Notes: generated by a model not told the origin, from the sequence alone. A stretch of DNA of 63,940 bases from Bacillota bacterium (GCA_021797515.1 JAJZZP010000075.1:1-63940); one strand, 5' to 3'; counted from the first letter of the stretch, positions 8,331 through 17,787 are shown. Program-made: numbers and translations.

Positions 8331-9512
8331 ATGGGCGTGTTAGATGACATTATCGTAGTGGAAGCTGCCACATTACTGGCGGGACCCATGGCCAGCGGTC
8401 TTTTAGGAGATTTTGGGGCTCGGGTGATAAAAGTCGAACTTCCCGGTCGCGGTGACCCCTTGCGCGATCACGCCCCCTTTGATCATCAGGTGAGCCTTTA
8501 TAGCAAGGTCACGAATCGGAATAAAGAAAGTATCGTGCTCGACTTGCACCAAGAGGCTGATCGGATGACGTTGCGTTCCTTATTGACTCACGCCGATGTC
8601 TTTGTGACCAATTTTCGGCCGGCGTCCTTGGAGCACTGGCATCTGGATTATGGCAGTCTCCAATTGGAGTTCCCCCGCTTGGTCATGCTACAAGTGAGTG
8701 GGTTTGGTAACGAAGGCCCGTATCGTGACAAACCTGGGTTTGCTCGAATTGCCGAAGCGTTTGCGGGGCTAACCTATATTACGGGATATCCCGACTCCCC
8801 GCCGACCTTTACGGGGTACCCTGTCGCTGACGGCATGGGAGCGGTCTTCGGGGCGTTGGGCGTGATGCTTGCGTTGTATGAGCGACAGCAATCGCAGCAA
8901 GGCCAACTGGTGGATTTGCCGCTTTATGCGCCGATATTACGCATGATGGAGCACTTAGTCATCGGCTATGAAGAACTGGGAATGGTGCCGGAGCGTCAGG
9001 GCAGTGTCAATCCCGTGGTGGCCCCTAATAACGTGTTTCAATCGGCGGACCATGAATGGGTTATCCTTCCGGTGTCTACGCAAACAATGTTCGAACGGGT
9101 TGCCAAAATGGTCGATCATCTTGATTGGATCGAAGACCCTCGGTTTCATAGCAATGCCGAACGCATCACTCACCGGATCGAGTTGGAGTCGACCATTGCG
9201 GCGTGGATTCACGCCCGGTCTTTGTCGGACGTGGCAGAAGCCTTGGATCGACACGATATTGCATGGGGTAAAGTCAACACCATGGCTGATGTGTGTCAGG
9301 ATCCCAATATCCTGGCGCGAAAGGAAATTATTCGCGTGTTTGATCCCGAGTTACAACGGCCCCTAGCCATGCAAGGCGTCATTCCGCGCTTAACCCGTAC
9401 CCCAGGTCGAGTCGATCATCCGGGTCCCGCCTTAGGAGCCCATACGGCACGCATCTTGCAAGAATTTTTGGAGAATGCGCCTACCAGAGGTACGGAAATC
9501 GGACATCGGTAG
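8331..9512 (+). CDS. Family III CoA-transferase (CaiB/BaiF type)
   Basis: A 393-residue enzyme that moves CoA between carboxylic acids in the cytoplasm. The N-terminal Rossmann part shows LAGPMASGLLGDFGARVIKV. The motif FTGYPVADG around residues 160-168 places an aspartate (about 167) where the covalent acyl aspartate of formyl-CoA transferase lies. The ATG at 8331 is 7 bases from GGAGG; the ATG at 8325 is too close. It leads an operon with an MBL-fold hydrolase and a LacI regulator, opposite an MFS symporter, so it probably activates the imported acid as a CoA ester. The acid is unknown; formate/oxalate, carnitine-like and C5 dicarboxylic acids are all handled in this family. Confidence 0.9.
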   Translation: MGVLDDIIVVEAATLLAGPMASGLLGDFGARVIKVELPGRGDPLRDHAPFDHQVSLYSKVTNRNKESIVLDLHQEADRMTLRSLLTHADVFVTNFRPASLEHWHLDYGSLQLEFPRLVMLQVSGFGNEGPYRDKPGFARIAEAFAGLTYITGYPDSPPTFTGYPVADGMGAVFGALGVMLALYERQQSQQGQLVDLPLYAPILRMMEHLVIGYEELGMVPERQGSVNPVVAPNNVFQSADHEWVILPVSTQTMFERVAKMVDHLDWIEDPRFHSNAERITHRIELESTIAAWIHARSLSDVAEALDRHDIAWGKVNTMADVCQDPNILARKEIIRVFDPELQRPLAMQGVIPRLTRTPGRVDHPGPALGAHTARILQEFLENAPTRGTEIGHR

Positions 9513-9539
9513 GCGTCATTCGTGGGAAGGAGGGAGAGC

Positions 9540-10151
9540 ATGAATCTGGGCTCATCCACGCTGGTGGTGGAACCCTTGTTGACGGGCTCGGTGACCACGA
9601 CGGCGGACGGCAACCTGGTCTTGGCGACCGTGACGTCCATTCGATCCAGAGCCCGCCATATTTTGGTGGACACCGGTGGATTCAACCAGCAGCTGGCGTT
9701 GCAACAACGACTCGAACCATTACCGCCGGTGACGAGCATCATTGTCACGCATTTCCATTGGGATCATTGTGCCAACCTACGATTATTTCCGGGAATCCCC
9801 GTCTATGCCATGACGGAGCCCAAGTGGTTTGATCGGGCGACGTTAGGGGATGTGCAATTAATTCCGACCATGGTTTCGGTGCATGAGGGAGACACGGTGG
9901 ATGGTCTGGCCAACATTTGGGAGGTGCCTGGCCACACCGCTAATCACGTTGCCGTCGCAGTGTTAGGGGATCATGGCCGAGTACTGATAACCGGCGATGC
10001 CATCTCGGATACCACGGATGCCGCCCAGGGAGCACCTCATCTAGCCTTCTATTCCGAGATGGAGGCGCGTCGGCAGGTGGGGCGACTGCTGACGGCAGCA
10101 GACTGGATTATTCCTGGCCATGGGGCACCGTTTGAGGTGTTCCACGCATGA
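9540..10151 (+). CDS. Metallo-beta-lactamase-fold hydrolase
   Basis: A 203-residue soluble hydrolase with the zinc motif HFHWDH (about residues 71-76), further ligands GHTANH and GDAI, and a C-terminal IIPGHG. The fold hydrolyses thioesters, lactones or glutathione adducts; beside a CoA-transferase a thioesterase or lactonase role is plausible, but this is inference. The ATG at 9540 has AAGGAGGG at a good distance, whereas the GTG at 9522 lies upstream of that site. Its last codon overlaps the LacI start by 4 bases (ATGA). Confidence 0.82.
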   Translation: MNLGSSTLVVEPLLTGSVTTTADGNLVLATVTSIRSRARHILVDTGGFNQQLALQQRLEPLPPVTSIIVTHFHWDHCANLRLFPGIPVYAMTEPKWFDRATLGDVQLIPTMVSVHEGDTVDGLANIWEVPGHTANHVAVAVLGDHGRVLITGDAISDTTDAAQGAPHLAFYSEMEARRQVGRLLTAADWIIPGHGAPFEVFHA

Positions 10152-11200
10152 CGACAAGAGCGCGGGAAAAAAAGTCAGACACAGTGACGATTAAAGAGAT
10201 TGCCGCACGATGCCAACTGAGTACGAGTACGGTCTCTCATGTGTTGAACGGACAGAGTGGGCGGTATAGTGAAGACACCGCGCAACGCGTGTGGCGGGCC
10301 ATTAGAGAACTCGGGTATCAACCCAACCACATTGGCCGGATGTTACGTAAGGGAAACGATTGGTTGTACGGAGCCCTGGTGCCGAATCTAGCCAATGTGT
10401 TTTATGCGGACTTTGTGCACGCCCTGGATATTGCTTTGCAAAGTCAGGATCGCTTGTTGCTGACGGTCAGTGTTGGAGACACTCTTGAACTGCAACAACG
10501 TACGATGAAAAACATGAATGGGGCGATGCTCGCGGGCTTGGTTTTGATCGGCAGCACCGCGCAAGAATTGCACCAAATCGTGACCTTGAGTCACCGCAAT
10601 ACCCGTCTTGTATTCGTGAATCGGGGAACGACCGGTCTCTACGCCAATTATTGCGGGGTGGGGATTGACAACTTTGGCGCGGGAAAAGATCTTGCGGTGG
10701 TGGTTCGCCGTGGAGGTCGACGCCGTCTCGCGCTGTTACGTGGTCCAGATTTTTCGTATGCGAGTCGCCAGCGCTATGAAGGTTTCTTAGCCGGATGGGT
10801 CGATCACGGCCCCGACGTGGCCATCGTGTATGATGCCACCATCAGGTTGACCCCCGACGCGGGGTTTGCGGCAGCCCAGGAAGCGGTAGGTCAGAATCCT
10901 GACGTGATTTATTGCGGAAACGATATGGTGGCGTTAGGGGTGCTTGAATACTGTGCGACTCATGGCATTAGGGTACCCGATCAGATCCTTATCACGGGAT
11001 TTGATTACAACTCGATGACCCAAGTATTGGGACAACGGCTAATGACGGTAGCCCAACCAATCGATGCAATGGCGCTGACCGTGGCGGAATGGTTGTCAAT
11101 GCCCCAGCCCGAGCAACCAGTCCACCGGATTATGCCGCATCGGGTCGTCCTCCCCCGAGGATGGAACGAGGGACCGGGGGCGACGACGAGAGAATCTTGA
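10148..11200 (+). CDS. LacI-family transcriptional regulator
   Basis: A 350-residue repressor: N-terminal helix-turn-helix TIKEIAARCQLSTSTVSHVL (about residues 14-33), hinge helix, then a periplasmic-binding-protein-like effector domain. It is translationally coupled to the MBL gene (ATGA overlap) and last intact gene of the operon. The AAACGTTT palindromes at 8128-8141 and 8302-8313 are the obvious targets, so it would control both its own operon and the divergent transporter transcript. The ligand is probably the imported acid or its derivative. The N-terminal arm before the HTH is about 13 residues, slightly long for the family. Confidence 0.9.
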   Translation: MTTRAREKKSDTVTIKEIAARCQLSTSTVSHVLNGQSGRYSEDTAQRVWRAIRELGYQPNHIGRMLRKGNDWLYGALVPNLANVFYADFVHALDIALQSQDRLLLTVSVGDTLELQQRTMKNMNGAMLAGLVLIGSTAQELHQIVTLSHRNTRLVFVNRGTTGLYANYCGVGIDNFGAGKDLAVVVRRGGRRRLALLRGPDFSYASRQRYEGFLAGWVDHGPDVAIVYDATIRLTPDAGFAAAQEAVGQNPDVIYCGNDMVALGVLEYCATHGIRVPDQILITGFDYNSMTQVLGQRLMTVAQPIDAMALTVAEWLSMPQPEQPVHRIMPHRVVLPRGWNEGPGATTRES

Positions 11201-11217
11201 CGAAGGAGGATCACACG

Positions 11218-11268
11218 GTGATTACAGCCCAGACTCCGAGTGTCAAAAAATGGGAAATAAAGATTTAA
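11218..11268 (+). pseudogene. Stub of a fourth operon gene, cut by IS1634 DNA
   Basis: AAGGAGG at 11203-11209 stands 8 bases before a GTG at 11218, the layout of a real gene start. The frame reads MITAQTPSVKKWEIK and stops at 11268. The IS1634-type transposase relic begins 55 bases later. The simplest reading is that the next gene of the catabolic operon was destroyed by an insertion, leaving its translation start. The stub is too short to identify the product. Confidence 0.5.
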
Positions 11269-11322
11269 AAGACAGAATATTCCGCAAAGTAATCGGATTA
11301 TCGGATCGCGAAGTCGTGGAGC

Positions 11323-12265
11323 ATGAACAACCTACCGTCTCCCTCAGTGGTCGAGCTGTCAGGCGACCCCCATATCTTTCCCCATACCGGCATCACCTTG
11401 GCGACGCGGATCCTGGCGGACCGCGTGAATTGGTTGGCGGTCGTCGATCAGTTGTTGCCCTGGGATCCGGTGCGGGCGCGGATCGCGCCCAGTATCGTGC
11501 TCTTGACGCTGATTATGAATGTCTTGACCCCACAGAATCCGCTCTACCCTGTCGGACTCTGGGCCGAATCCGTGCCGTTACCCATTCTGCGGGGCGAGGG
11601 GATTACCGCGCATCAATTCAATGATGATGCGCTGGGGCGGGTGCTGCTCGCGACCTTAGGCCCCCGGATGCGCGCAGTACAGGATGCGGGACCGACGATG
11701 CTATATACGGACACCACGGCCTTTGCGTTGTTCGGTGATTACCCGAATCAAGACACGGGGCCGTCGGCCCCGGTCGAGCTGACCTGGGGGCACAGTAAGG
11801 ATCATCGGCCGGATTTGCGCCCAATCATGGCCGGATTAACCGTCGATGGAACCGGTTGCGTGATGGGGGGAACCATGCTCTCGGGCAATACCTCGGATCG
11901 GGCCTGGCATCCGGCCTGGTTGGAGCAACTGGAGGGAGATTTTCCCGACGATTTTTGGAAAGAGAGTGACTATATCGCGGATTCCGCCCTCATCGCCGAG
12001 GCGGCTCTCAGCCCAATTCGCGCCCTCGGCATGCACTGACTAGGTCGCCTGCCGGTGATCTTCGGCCTCTGTGATCGGTTGAAAGATCAGGCGTGGACTG
12101 CCGCCGACGCGTGGCACGATCTTGGCGCCCTCGCCGCCAAAAAACGGGGACCCCCGCCACGTATCGGGTGCAGACGTTCGATACGACCTTATATGATCAC
12201 CCGGCGCGGGCGTTCGTCTATCATTCCAGTGCACTCGACAAGAAGAAAGAACATGCTATTTGACC
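11323..12265 (+). pseudogene. IS1634-family transposase, decayed
   Basis: The first 238 codons form an open frame with the DUF4277-like N-terminus and the DDE region: YTDTTAFALFGDY with the first aspartate, then HSKDHRPDLRPIM and LSGNTSD, the IS1634 hallmarks. A TGA at 12037-12039 interrupts it; the same frame goes on with RLKDQAWTAADAWHDLGAL, then shifts near 12143 and ends around 12265 (YHSSALDKKKEHA). The final catalytic glutamate region is lost. IS1634 transposases are normally about 550 residues, so roughly half is missing. Not active. Confidence 0.82.
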
Positions 12266-12289
12266 AAAATTGGACCCTTCATTGCCCCG

Positions 12290-12754
12290 TCAATATTTGG
12301 TCGAATGCCGACGCTGCACCAGCCAAAAGACGATCCACTTGAACGCCTCAAGGATTTGAATTCGCGGACGGGGAGTGCTCACGGTCGCAGGAATAAAGGT
12401 CAAATGGATGTCTGAGAGTGAGAAAACCCACCGGAAGATGGCGACGGTACGAGGCATATGCCAGGAGGAGGTGACAATTGCAAGACTCTGGGAATGTCTT
12501 TGAAGCAGCACTGCCCGTGTATGCAAGGCGTTGTCCATGGTGCTGAAGGAATTTCCATCCACCAATATTTCTCGTGTATACCCGTAAGACCTGGTGAGTA
12601 ACTGTTGCATGAGAGATGTTTCTGCGGGAGTCCCGCTGATAATCAGCGTGGCAGCGGGATGTTGGAGACTGAAGCGATAACCTGCGCTAGTACGAAATGG
12701 TAAGTCTGGACCGCCTAAGATTACGATGCTGTCAATGGGAACCGTCATGAACAA
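12290..12754 (-). CDS. DUF218 (YdcF/SanA/ElyC-like) protein
   Basis: A 154-residue protein of the DUF218 fold: VILGG at the first strand, LIISGTPAE, a VDGNSFSTMDNA segment (the conserved S-x-N/D-T turn) and the IVTSSWHMPR signature with invariant histidine and arginine. Family members act in envelope or peptidoglycan-lipid metabolism and some bind nucleotides; the exact reaction is unknown. It lacks the N-terminal membrane helices of SanA and ElyC. The start is weakly supported. It stands alone next to the IS1634 relic. Confidence 0.75.
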   Translation of the reverse strand: MFMTVPIDSIVILGGPDLPFRTSAGYRFSLQHPAATLIISGTPAETSLMQQLLTRSYGYTREILVDGNSFSTMDNALHTRAVLLQRHSQSLAIVTSSWHMPRTVAIFRWVFSLSDIHLTFIPATVSTPRPRIQILEAFKWIVFWLVQRRHSTKY

Positions 12755-13153
12755 TCCTCCAGTACGTCATTATCGCGTCGAGTTAAGTAAAAGGATACGT
12801 GAGCGATAAACAAGAGGCAACTTTTTAACAATAGCCCATCATATCTCTTATTTTGCGACGAGGGGGAAAGACAAGAAAAATTGGCAGTACGGACCATTGA
12901 TTTGACCGAATCACTGATACAATCTGATCAGGATCAAAGAACAATTGCCATAAGGCCGTTCGCACGGTTTCCCTCTAACCACTCATCCGAATATATGTTG
13001 ACTGCGTGTCACATACTGTAGTTTTTTCCTGGTTCACACAGGGTGCGCAGAAGCAGGAATATGGACGATGATAGCGAACTTATCTTTAATGGCGTTGTGA
13101 GCCATAAAAGTTAAGTCGTATGGAAAGTCACCAAAAGACGCTGGAGTGAGGTA
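12755..13153. other. Intergenic region, no feature recognised
   Basis: About 400 AT-rich bases between the divergent DUF218 and DUF1616 genes. They must hold promoters for both, but I see no well-spaced -35/-10 pair and no structured RNA that I can defend. Confidence 0.4.
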
Positions 13154-14008
13154 ATGGATCAACGGACACCACCTCGCATGAACGTGCCGTTAAGCCGTCA
13201 GGTTTATGCCAAAGAATCACGCGTCCCGCCAGATCTGGCCGCCAGCGTGGGTGTTGCTCTGCTCTTATCTTTGCTGGTGCGGGTACACGTTTTGATACCA
13301 TTCCGCGTTATTGCGGGGTTGGCGATAGGACTAGTTATTCCAGGATATCTGCTGGTGTGCTGGATATTTCCCAAACGGGAGTCGCTCAAGGGATGGGAAC
13401 GCGCAGGCGTTGTGCTGGTCTCGAATATTGCCATCATCATCATGATGGGATTATTAATGGCGTTATTCAAGATTCCCTTGGTTACGATAACGGTGGCTAA
13501 TACCTTAACCGTTCTTATTGTGGTGTTGGCAGCCATCGTGTTCTGGACTCGGCAGAATGATCCGACCATAGAGCCCGCCTGGGATTTCTCATGGGTACGG
13601 TCTAAACGGGTACGCGCCGCAGTTTTATTGATGGTAGCGCTTAGCGGTTTTGTATGGTATGTGGTAGGCACTAATCTCAACAAGCAGTATACGGCGTTTT
13701 CGCTGACCAACACCCACGACCAGTTAAGCGGCTATCCTTATCTTCTTCAGCCGAAACAACTGGATCCGATGCGGTTGAATATTTTCAACCCCTCACAGGC
13801 TACCCAAAGCTATGTTGTGATTGAGCGGACGGCAGGGCGGATTATTTTGAGGCAACCGGTAACGGTTGCACCCAAGCACCACTGGTTTCAGATTATTGAC
13901 TTGCCTACCGTCGGAGTCGGCCCATTGGTACACTTACACTTTATCTTAACCACGGGAAAGGGGGAGACTATTCGTCAACTATGGATTACCTATCACGTGG
14001 CACCATGA
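13154..14008 (+). CDS. DUF1616 membrane protein
   Basis: A 284-residue protein with four membrane helices in its first 170 residues and a C-terminal extracytoplasmic beta-rich domain. The segment IPGYLLVCWIFPKRESLKGWER fits DUF1616 (P-G-Y-hydrophobic-FP-r-e-L-x-G-ER), a family common in archaea and acidophiles and often found beside polysaccharide genes. The function is not known. It lies upstream of a CPBP protease and two glycosyltransferases on the same strand, which suggests surface-glycan or envelope work. Confidence 0.75.
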   Translation: MDQRTPPRMNVPLSRQVYAKESRVPPDLAASVGVALLLSLLVRVHVLIPFRVIAGLAIGLVIPGYLLVCWIFPKRESLKGWERAGVVLVSNIAIIIMMGLLMALFKIPLVTITVANTLTVLIVVLAAIVFWTRQNDPTIEPAWDFSWVRSKRVRAAVLLMVALSGFVWYVVGTNLNKQYTAFSLTNTHDQLSGYPYLLQPKQLDPMRLNIFNPSQATQSYVVIERTAGRIILRQPVTVAPKHHWFQIIDLPTVGVGPLVHLHFILTTGKGETIRQLWITYHVAP

Positions 14009-14189
14009 TTGGTCTTCTGTTGGGGTTGGGAGAACGCTTCCTAGGATGTGCACCGCATTCAGGGGATTTATTAACCAGGCGAAAAGCTGTTGACCAAACG
14101 CAACACACTTGTGCAACCCCTCACGGATTCGTGTGGCAGGCGCTTTCGCCCCGAGGACTGGGTTTGTATGGCTTAAGGCAGGTCACGGG

Positions 14190-14987
14190 ATGATGCGAGT
14201 GCAGCGGACAACCCGAGTTCGTCGGTCAGTGATCTTGCCTAGCTTTTGGTATCAGCCGTGGTTGTATGTTGGGTTGCTAGGGGCCACTGAAATCGTCTCG
14301 GATATCTGGAATCCGGTACTAGGGATTTGGTTGCATGTGTTTTTGGCCGTTGCTATTGGGTGGCAGGGGACACAAGAGACTAACCTTGACCGTCGCCATT
14401 TTTATTGGGTTTTGGCGGTTTTGGCCTTGGTCCGCGTCATTAGCTTTGCCATTTCTGCACATAGCTTACCCGGGGTTTGGTACTATGTCTTGGCTGAAAC
14501 CCCGCTAATGGTGGCAACTTTGGTAGCCCGCAGGGCATTTGGCCTATCGTGGTCTAAAATCGGTGTGCAGTGGTCAAGGTATTGGGTCTTAGGCTTGCTG
14601 GTTGTCGGGACGGGTCCTGCTCTAGGATTGGCGGAAAGTCATATTATTCATCCCGCCGCTCTTATCGGTTCGTTGTCCTGGGGACATGCCATTGTCCCTT
14701 CGGTATTTCTGATTATCTTTACCGGGCTGACGGAAGAACTGCTGTTTCGCGGGCTCTTGCAATATTACGCCGTGAAGATTATGGGGAATTGGGCGGGGAT
14801 TGTGTTTGTCGCGGTAGCCTGGAGTTTGCTGCACATTGGGTGGCACTCTGCCTGGGACGTGCTGTTTGTGTTTGGCGTAGGTCTTGTGTGGGGATGGGTG
14901 CGGCAGAAAACGGGATCGATTGTTCCTACAACCATAGCCCACGGTCTGGCCAATATTGTGCTCTTTCTTATCGTGCCGTTCCAATAA
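14190..14987 (+). CDS. CPBP-family intramembrane protease
   Basis: A 265-residue protein with about seven membrane helices. The abortive-infection/CPBP active-site motif TEELLFRGLLQ (EExxxR) is followed by SLLHIGWH and, near the end, TTIAHGLANI, giving the second and third metal-binding motifs. The family cleaves membrane substrates or protects bacteriocin producers. ATG codons at 14190 and 14193 are both possible; an upstream start at 14109 lacks support. Its stop codon overlaps a minus-strand terminator. Confidence 0.83.
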   Translation: MMRVQRTTRVRRSVILPSFWYQPWLYVGLLGATEIVSDIWNPVLGIWLHVFLAVAIGWQGTQETNLDRRHFYWVLAVLALVRVISFAISAHSLPGVWYYVLAETPLMVATLVARRAFGLSWSKIGVQWSRYWVLGLLVVGTGPALGLAESHIIHPAALIGSLSWGHAIVPSVFLIIFTGLTEELLFRGLLQYYAVKIMGNWAGIVFVAVAWSLLHIGWHSAWDVLFVFGVGLVWGWVRQKTGSIVPTTIAHGLANIVLFLIVPFQ

Positions 14988-15011
14988 AAAACATGAACCA
15001 AAGGTTCATGT
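14985..15011 (-). terminator. Intrinsic terminator of the small membrane-protein gene
   Basis: ACATGAACC (14991-14999) pairs perfectly with GGTTCATGT (15003-15011) around a 3-base loop. On the minus strand the 9-bp stem is followed by TTTTTTA. It lies just after the minus-strand gene 15042-15272 and touches the stop codon of the convergent CPBP gene. Confidence 0.75.
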
Positions 15012-15041
15012 TAAAGGATTCAAATGTTTATCTGAATGGAC

Positions 15042-15272
15042 CTATCGAAAGAATACCGCAATTTGTTGCAACAGCACCACGGCGACTGCAATGGCCAGCG
15101 GGGCTATCACGATGGACATGCTGCGATGCACTTCAAGCGTGCCGTTAGACTTGGACGCTCCGATGACATCACGCATGATTAAGGCAAATAGGAGCAACAC
15201 TAGTGGCAACTCTCCCAGAAGATGGAGGTTGCTCCCCCCCGCAGCAGTGGTAGCTGCGACCACGACCATCAT
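15042..15272 (-). CDS. Small two-helix membrane protein
   Basis: A 76-residue protein with two hydrophobic helices (about residues 18-33 and 51-70) joined by a short polar loop. GAGGTG stands 7 bases before the ATG, and a perfect terminator follows, so the gene is probably real. I recognise no family. The bulk of the product is membrane; it could be a small transporter partner or toxin-like peptide, without evidence for either. Confidence 0.6.
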   Translation of the reverse strand: MMVVVAATTAAGGSNLHLLGELPLVLLLFALIMRDVIGASKSNGTLEVHRSMSIVIAPLAIAVAVVLLQQIAVFFR

Positions 15273-15507
15273 AATGCATTCACCTCGTCTTTCATTATAT
15301 TACTTGCATTATACATCGTCCTTGATTAATATCCTAGGATTTGGAGAAAATTTATCGTAAAATATTTGGAGAATCATGGAAGTGTTGTCAGTGGCAGAGA
15401 GCGCCGATTAGCGAATGAAAACGCGATCAATTTTCTATGGGGGGACATGTGTCATGATGGCATTAACTGGAGTTGCTCTATAAACCGTTTCGCCTAATAA
15501 TTCGTAA

Positions 15508-16650
15508 ATGAGTGAAGCTATGCGGATTGGGTTGTTCACCTATGGTATGAACGATAAACTCACGGGCATTGGACGTTATGCCATGCAACTGAGCTATGCG
15601 ATGCGCAAGGCCGCTTCCGATGTAGAAATCGTCCTCATCAATCCCTATCCCCACTCTCCATTGACCTGGTACCAGGATTTTCCCGTCGTTTCGGTGCCGA
15701 GCCTTCAACGGCTACCGGCCGTTGTGGTGTGGGGACCGATTGCATTAGAGCGTATCGCGGCCCGTCACCACCTCGATATTCTCCATGATCCCTGCGGGAT
15801 AGCACCCTTTTTACCGACCCAGGCTGTGCGCCATGTCGTTACTATTCATGACGCCATTCCCTTAATATATCCGCAGCTCAATCCCTGGCTTGGGCGCCTG
15901 GTGTTCCATACCGGGGTACCGTGGTCAAGATCGACCACGGCTAAAGTGATTACCGACAGTCTGAGTGCACAAGCGGATCTGGCCGAATACGCCCGGATTC
16001 CCAAGAGCCATATCATGGTTATCTATCCCGGAGTCGATGTCTTGGATCCCGATGAGGTCACTTCGCTGCGTCAGGCTGCCTGCCCCCCTGGACTACTAGA
16101 AAGTATGGGAGAGCCCTACTTTCTCTATGTCGGGGCCATCAATCCGCGAAAAAATGTCGCACGAATCATTGAGGCGGTAAAGATGCTTCAGGAGCAATAC
16201 GGCCGTACCCGTCTTATTATCGTGGGGCCAGACAAGCCTTCGGGAATACCGGTGAACAGTGATGTTGTGCAATATATAGGATATGTGGATCAAAAGACGT
16301 TAGATTTTCTCTATGTGCATGCTTCTGCGGTGTTGGTGCCCTCGTTGTACGAGGGCTTTGGATTTCCGGCGCTGGAAGCCATGGCACGCCATACGGTGGC
16401 CATTGTGTCGAATGTGTCCTCACTGCCGGAGGTGACACGAGACGGTGCGATGCACGTAGATCCTCACAGCACGAAAGCATGGGTCACCGCCATGCACTCT
16501 GTGCTGATCGACCAGGAATTGCGCGAGGGCATGGCACGGCGCGGATACAGTGTGGCGCAAACTTTTACTTGGGAGAAGGCGGCCCGTGACACCATCGCGC
16601 TCTATCGACAGGTGTTGTTGGGACAATCGGCAAGGGAGGAGTCCTCCTGA
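15508..16650 (+). CDS. GT4-family glycosyltransferase
   Basis: A 380-residue GT-B enzyme close to mannosyl/rhamnosyl-transferases: TGIGRYAMQL near residue 20, HDPCGIAPF and IHDAIPLIYP in the N-terminal domain, YVGAINPRKN at the start of the donor domain and YEGFGFPALEAMAR at about 277-290 for the nucleotide sugar. The true start may be the ATG at 15520, giving the usual MRIGLFTY beginning; neither ATG has a strong ribosome binding site. The next GT4 gene overlaps its stop. Because gmd and rmd lie just downstream on the other strand, GDP-rhamnose or GDP-mannose is a plausible donor. Confidence 0.88.
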   Translation: MSEAMRIGLFTYGMNDKLTGIGRYAMQLSYAMRKAASDVEIVLINPYPHSPLTWYQDFPVVSVPSLQRLPAVVVWGPIALERIAARHHLDILHDPCGIAPFLPTQAVRHVVTIHDAIPLIYPQLNPWLGRLVFHTGVPWSRSTTAKVITDSLSAQADLAEYARIPKSHIMVIYPGVDVLDPDEVTSLRQAACPPGLLESMGEPYFLYVGAINPRKNVARIIEAVKMLQEQYGRTRLIIVGPDKPSGIPVNSDVVQYIGYVDQKTLDFLYVHASAVLVPSLYEGFGFPALEAMARHTVAIVSNVSSLPEVTRDGAMHVDPHSTKAWVTAMHSVLIDQELREGMARRGYSVAQTFTWEKAARDTIALYRQVLLGQSAREESS

Positions 16651-17783
16651 ATCAGGCGAAAATTTTAATTGATGTTACCCCCTTGCAATCTGAGCATCGA
16701 TTGCGCGGCGTGGGAACATATGTCTATTATCTTGTCCAGGAATTGTTGGCGTCCCATGGGGAGTCTTTACAGTTTCTTGCATCGACGGTGGGGCGGTCCA
16801 TGATAGAAGGGGCGCTAGACCCGATCTGCTGGGGGTTTAGACCGCACAAACCGGCGCAGGTCTATTGGTTGTACAACGAACTCTTTCTACGGTCAGCCTT
16901 AACTCGCACCAAGCCGTCACTCTTTCATGCCACAGATTTCAACGGGGTGCCAACAAATTCCAGAATCCCGGTCGTCACCACTTTATTCGATCTCACGCCG
17001 TTAACACTCGGGGGAGATACTCAGGGGTTATCCAATCGCCTCAGTGGCTGGCGTTGGAAGACGTACTACTTTCGTAAATTGCCGTACGTTGACCACATTA
17101 TTGCGATAAGTGAGCATGCTAAATCCGAAGCCTGCAAGATCCTGAGCATAGATCCAGAACAAATAACCGTGATTCCCCTAGGCGTGGATCACCAGCGGTA
17201 TACCCCTGAAGCTAAAGGCCAGGGGGCATACACATCTTATCCTCCATATTTTTTGTATGTTGGCGGCTCGGATGCGAATAAGAACCTGCGGCGTTTGATC
17301 GATGCTTTTCAATTCATCAAGGAGCAATGGAAAGACGTGCAATTAGTGCTCGCTGGGAAATGGTCTCCAGGGGCTACACAGGAATTCGAAACGGTTATTC
17401 AAGAGAAGCGACTGGCAAGCCGGGTACGACTTCTCGGATTTGTGCCGACCGCAGATCTTCCGAGTCTCTATGCCAACGCCATTGCGTTCGTTTTTCCCTC
17501 GTTATCCGAAGGATTTGGGCTGCCCGTTGTCGAAGCTATGGCGGCGGGGCTTCCCGTGATCGCTTCGGACATCGAGATACTCCGCGAAGTGGCGGGAGAT
17601 GCCGCCATCTTAGTAAATCCCACCGATACCGAAGCCTGGGCCCATGCCCTGCAATCGGTCCTTTCGTCTGCCCAGGTTGCCAACCATTACCGTCTGGTTG
17701 GGTTGCAGCGTGCTAAGCTCTTTCATTGGCATAGGGTGGCTCAAAAAACCTGGACTGTCTATAACCAGGTGCTGGGACAATAA
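16647..17783 (+). CDS. GT4-family glycosyltransferase with probable CTG start
   Basis: GT-B enzyme of about 378 residues with LRGVGTYVYYLVQEL near the N-terminus, TLFDLTPL, FLYVGGSDANKN and SEGFGLPVVEAMAAG in the donor domain. The family normally starts with a short strand ILIDVTPL, and this is present only if translation begins before the TTG at 16683. The one codon with a good ribosome binding site (GGGAGGAG at 16633-16640) is a CTG at 16647, overlapping the TGA of the preceding gene as CTGA. Downstream TTG 16683 would cut off the first beta strand. It ends 4 bases from the convergent rmd gene. Confidence 0.87.
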   Translation: MNQAKILIDVTPLQSEHRLRGVGTYVYYLVQELLASHGESLQFLASTVGRSMIEGALDPICWGFRPHKPAQVYWLYNELFLRSALTRTKPSLFHATDFNGVPTNSRIPVVTTLFDLTPLTLGGDTQGLSNRLSGWRWKTYYFRKLPYVDHIIAISEHAKSEACKILSIDPEQITVIPLGVDHQRYTPEAKGQGAYTSYPPYFLYVGGSDANKNLRRLIDAFQFIKEQWKDVQLVLAGKWSPGATQEFETVIQEKRLASRVRLLGFVPTADLPSLYANAIAFVFPSLSEGFGLPVVEAMAAGLPVIASDIEILREVAGDAAILVNPTDTEAWAHALQSVLSSAQVANHYRLVGLQRAKLFHWHRVAQKTWTVYNQVLGQ

Positions 17784-17787
17784 CCTA

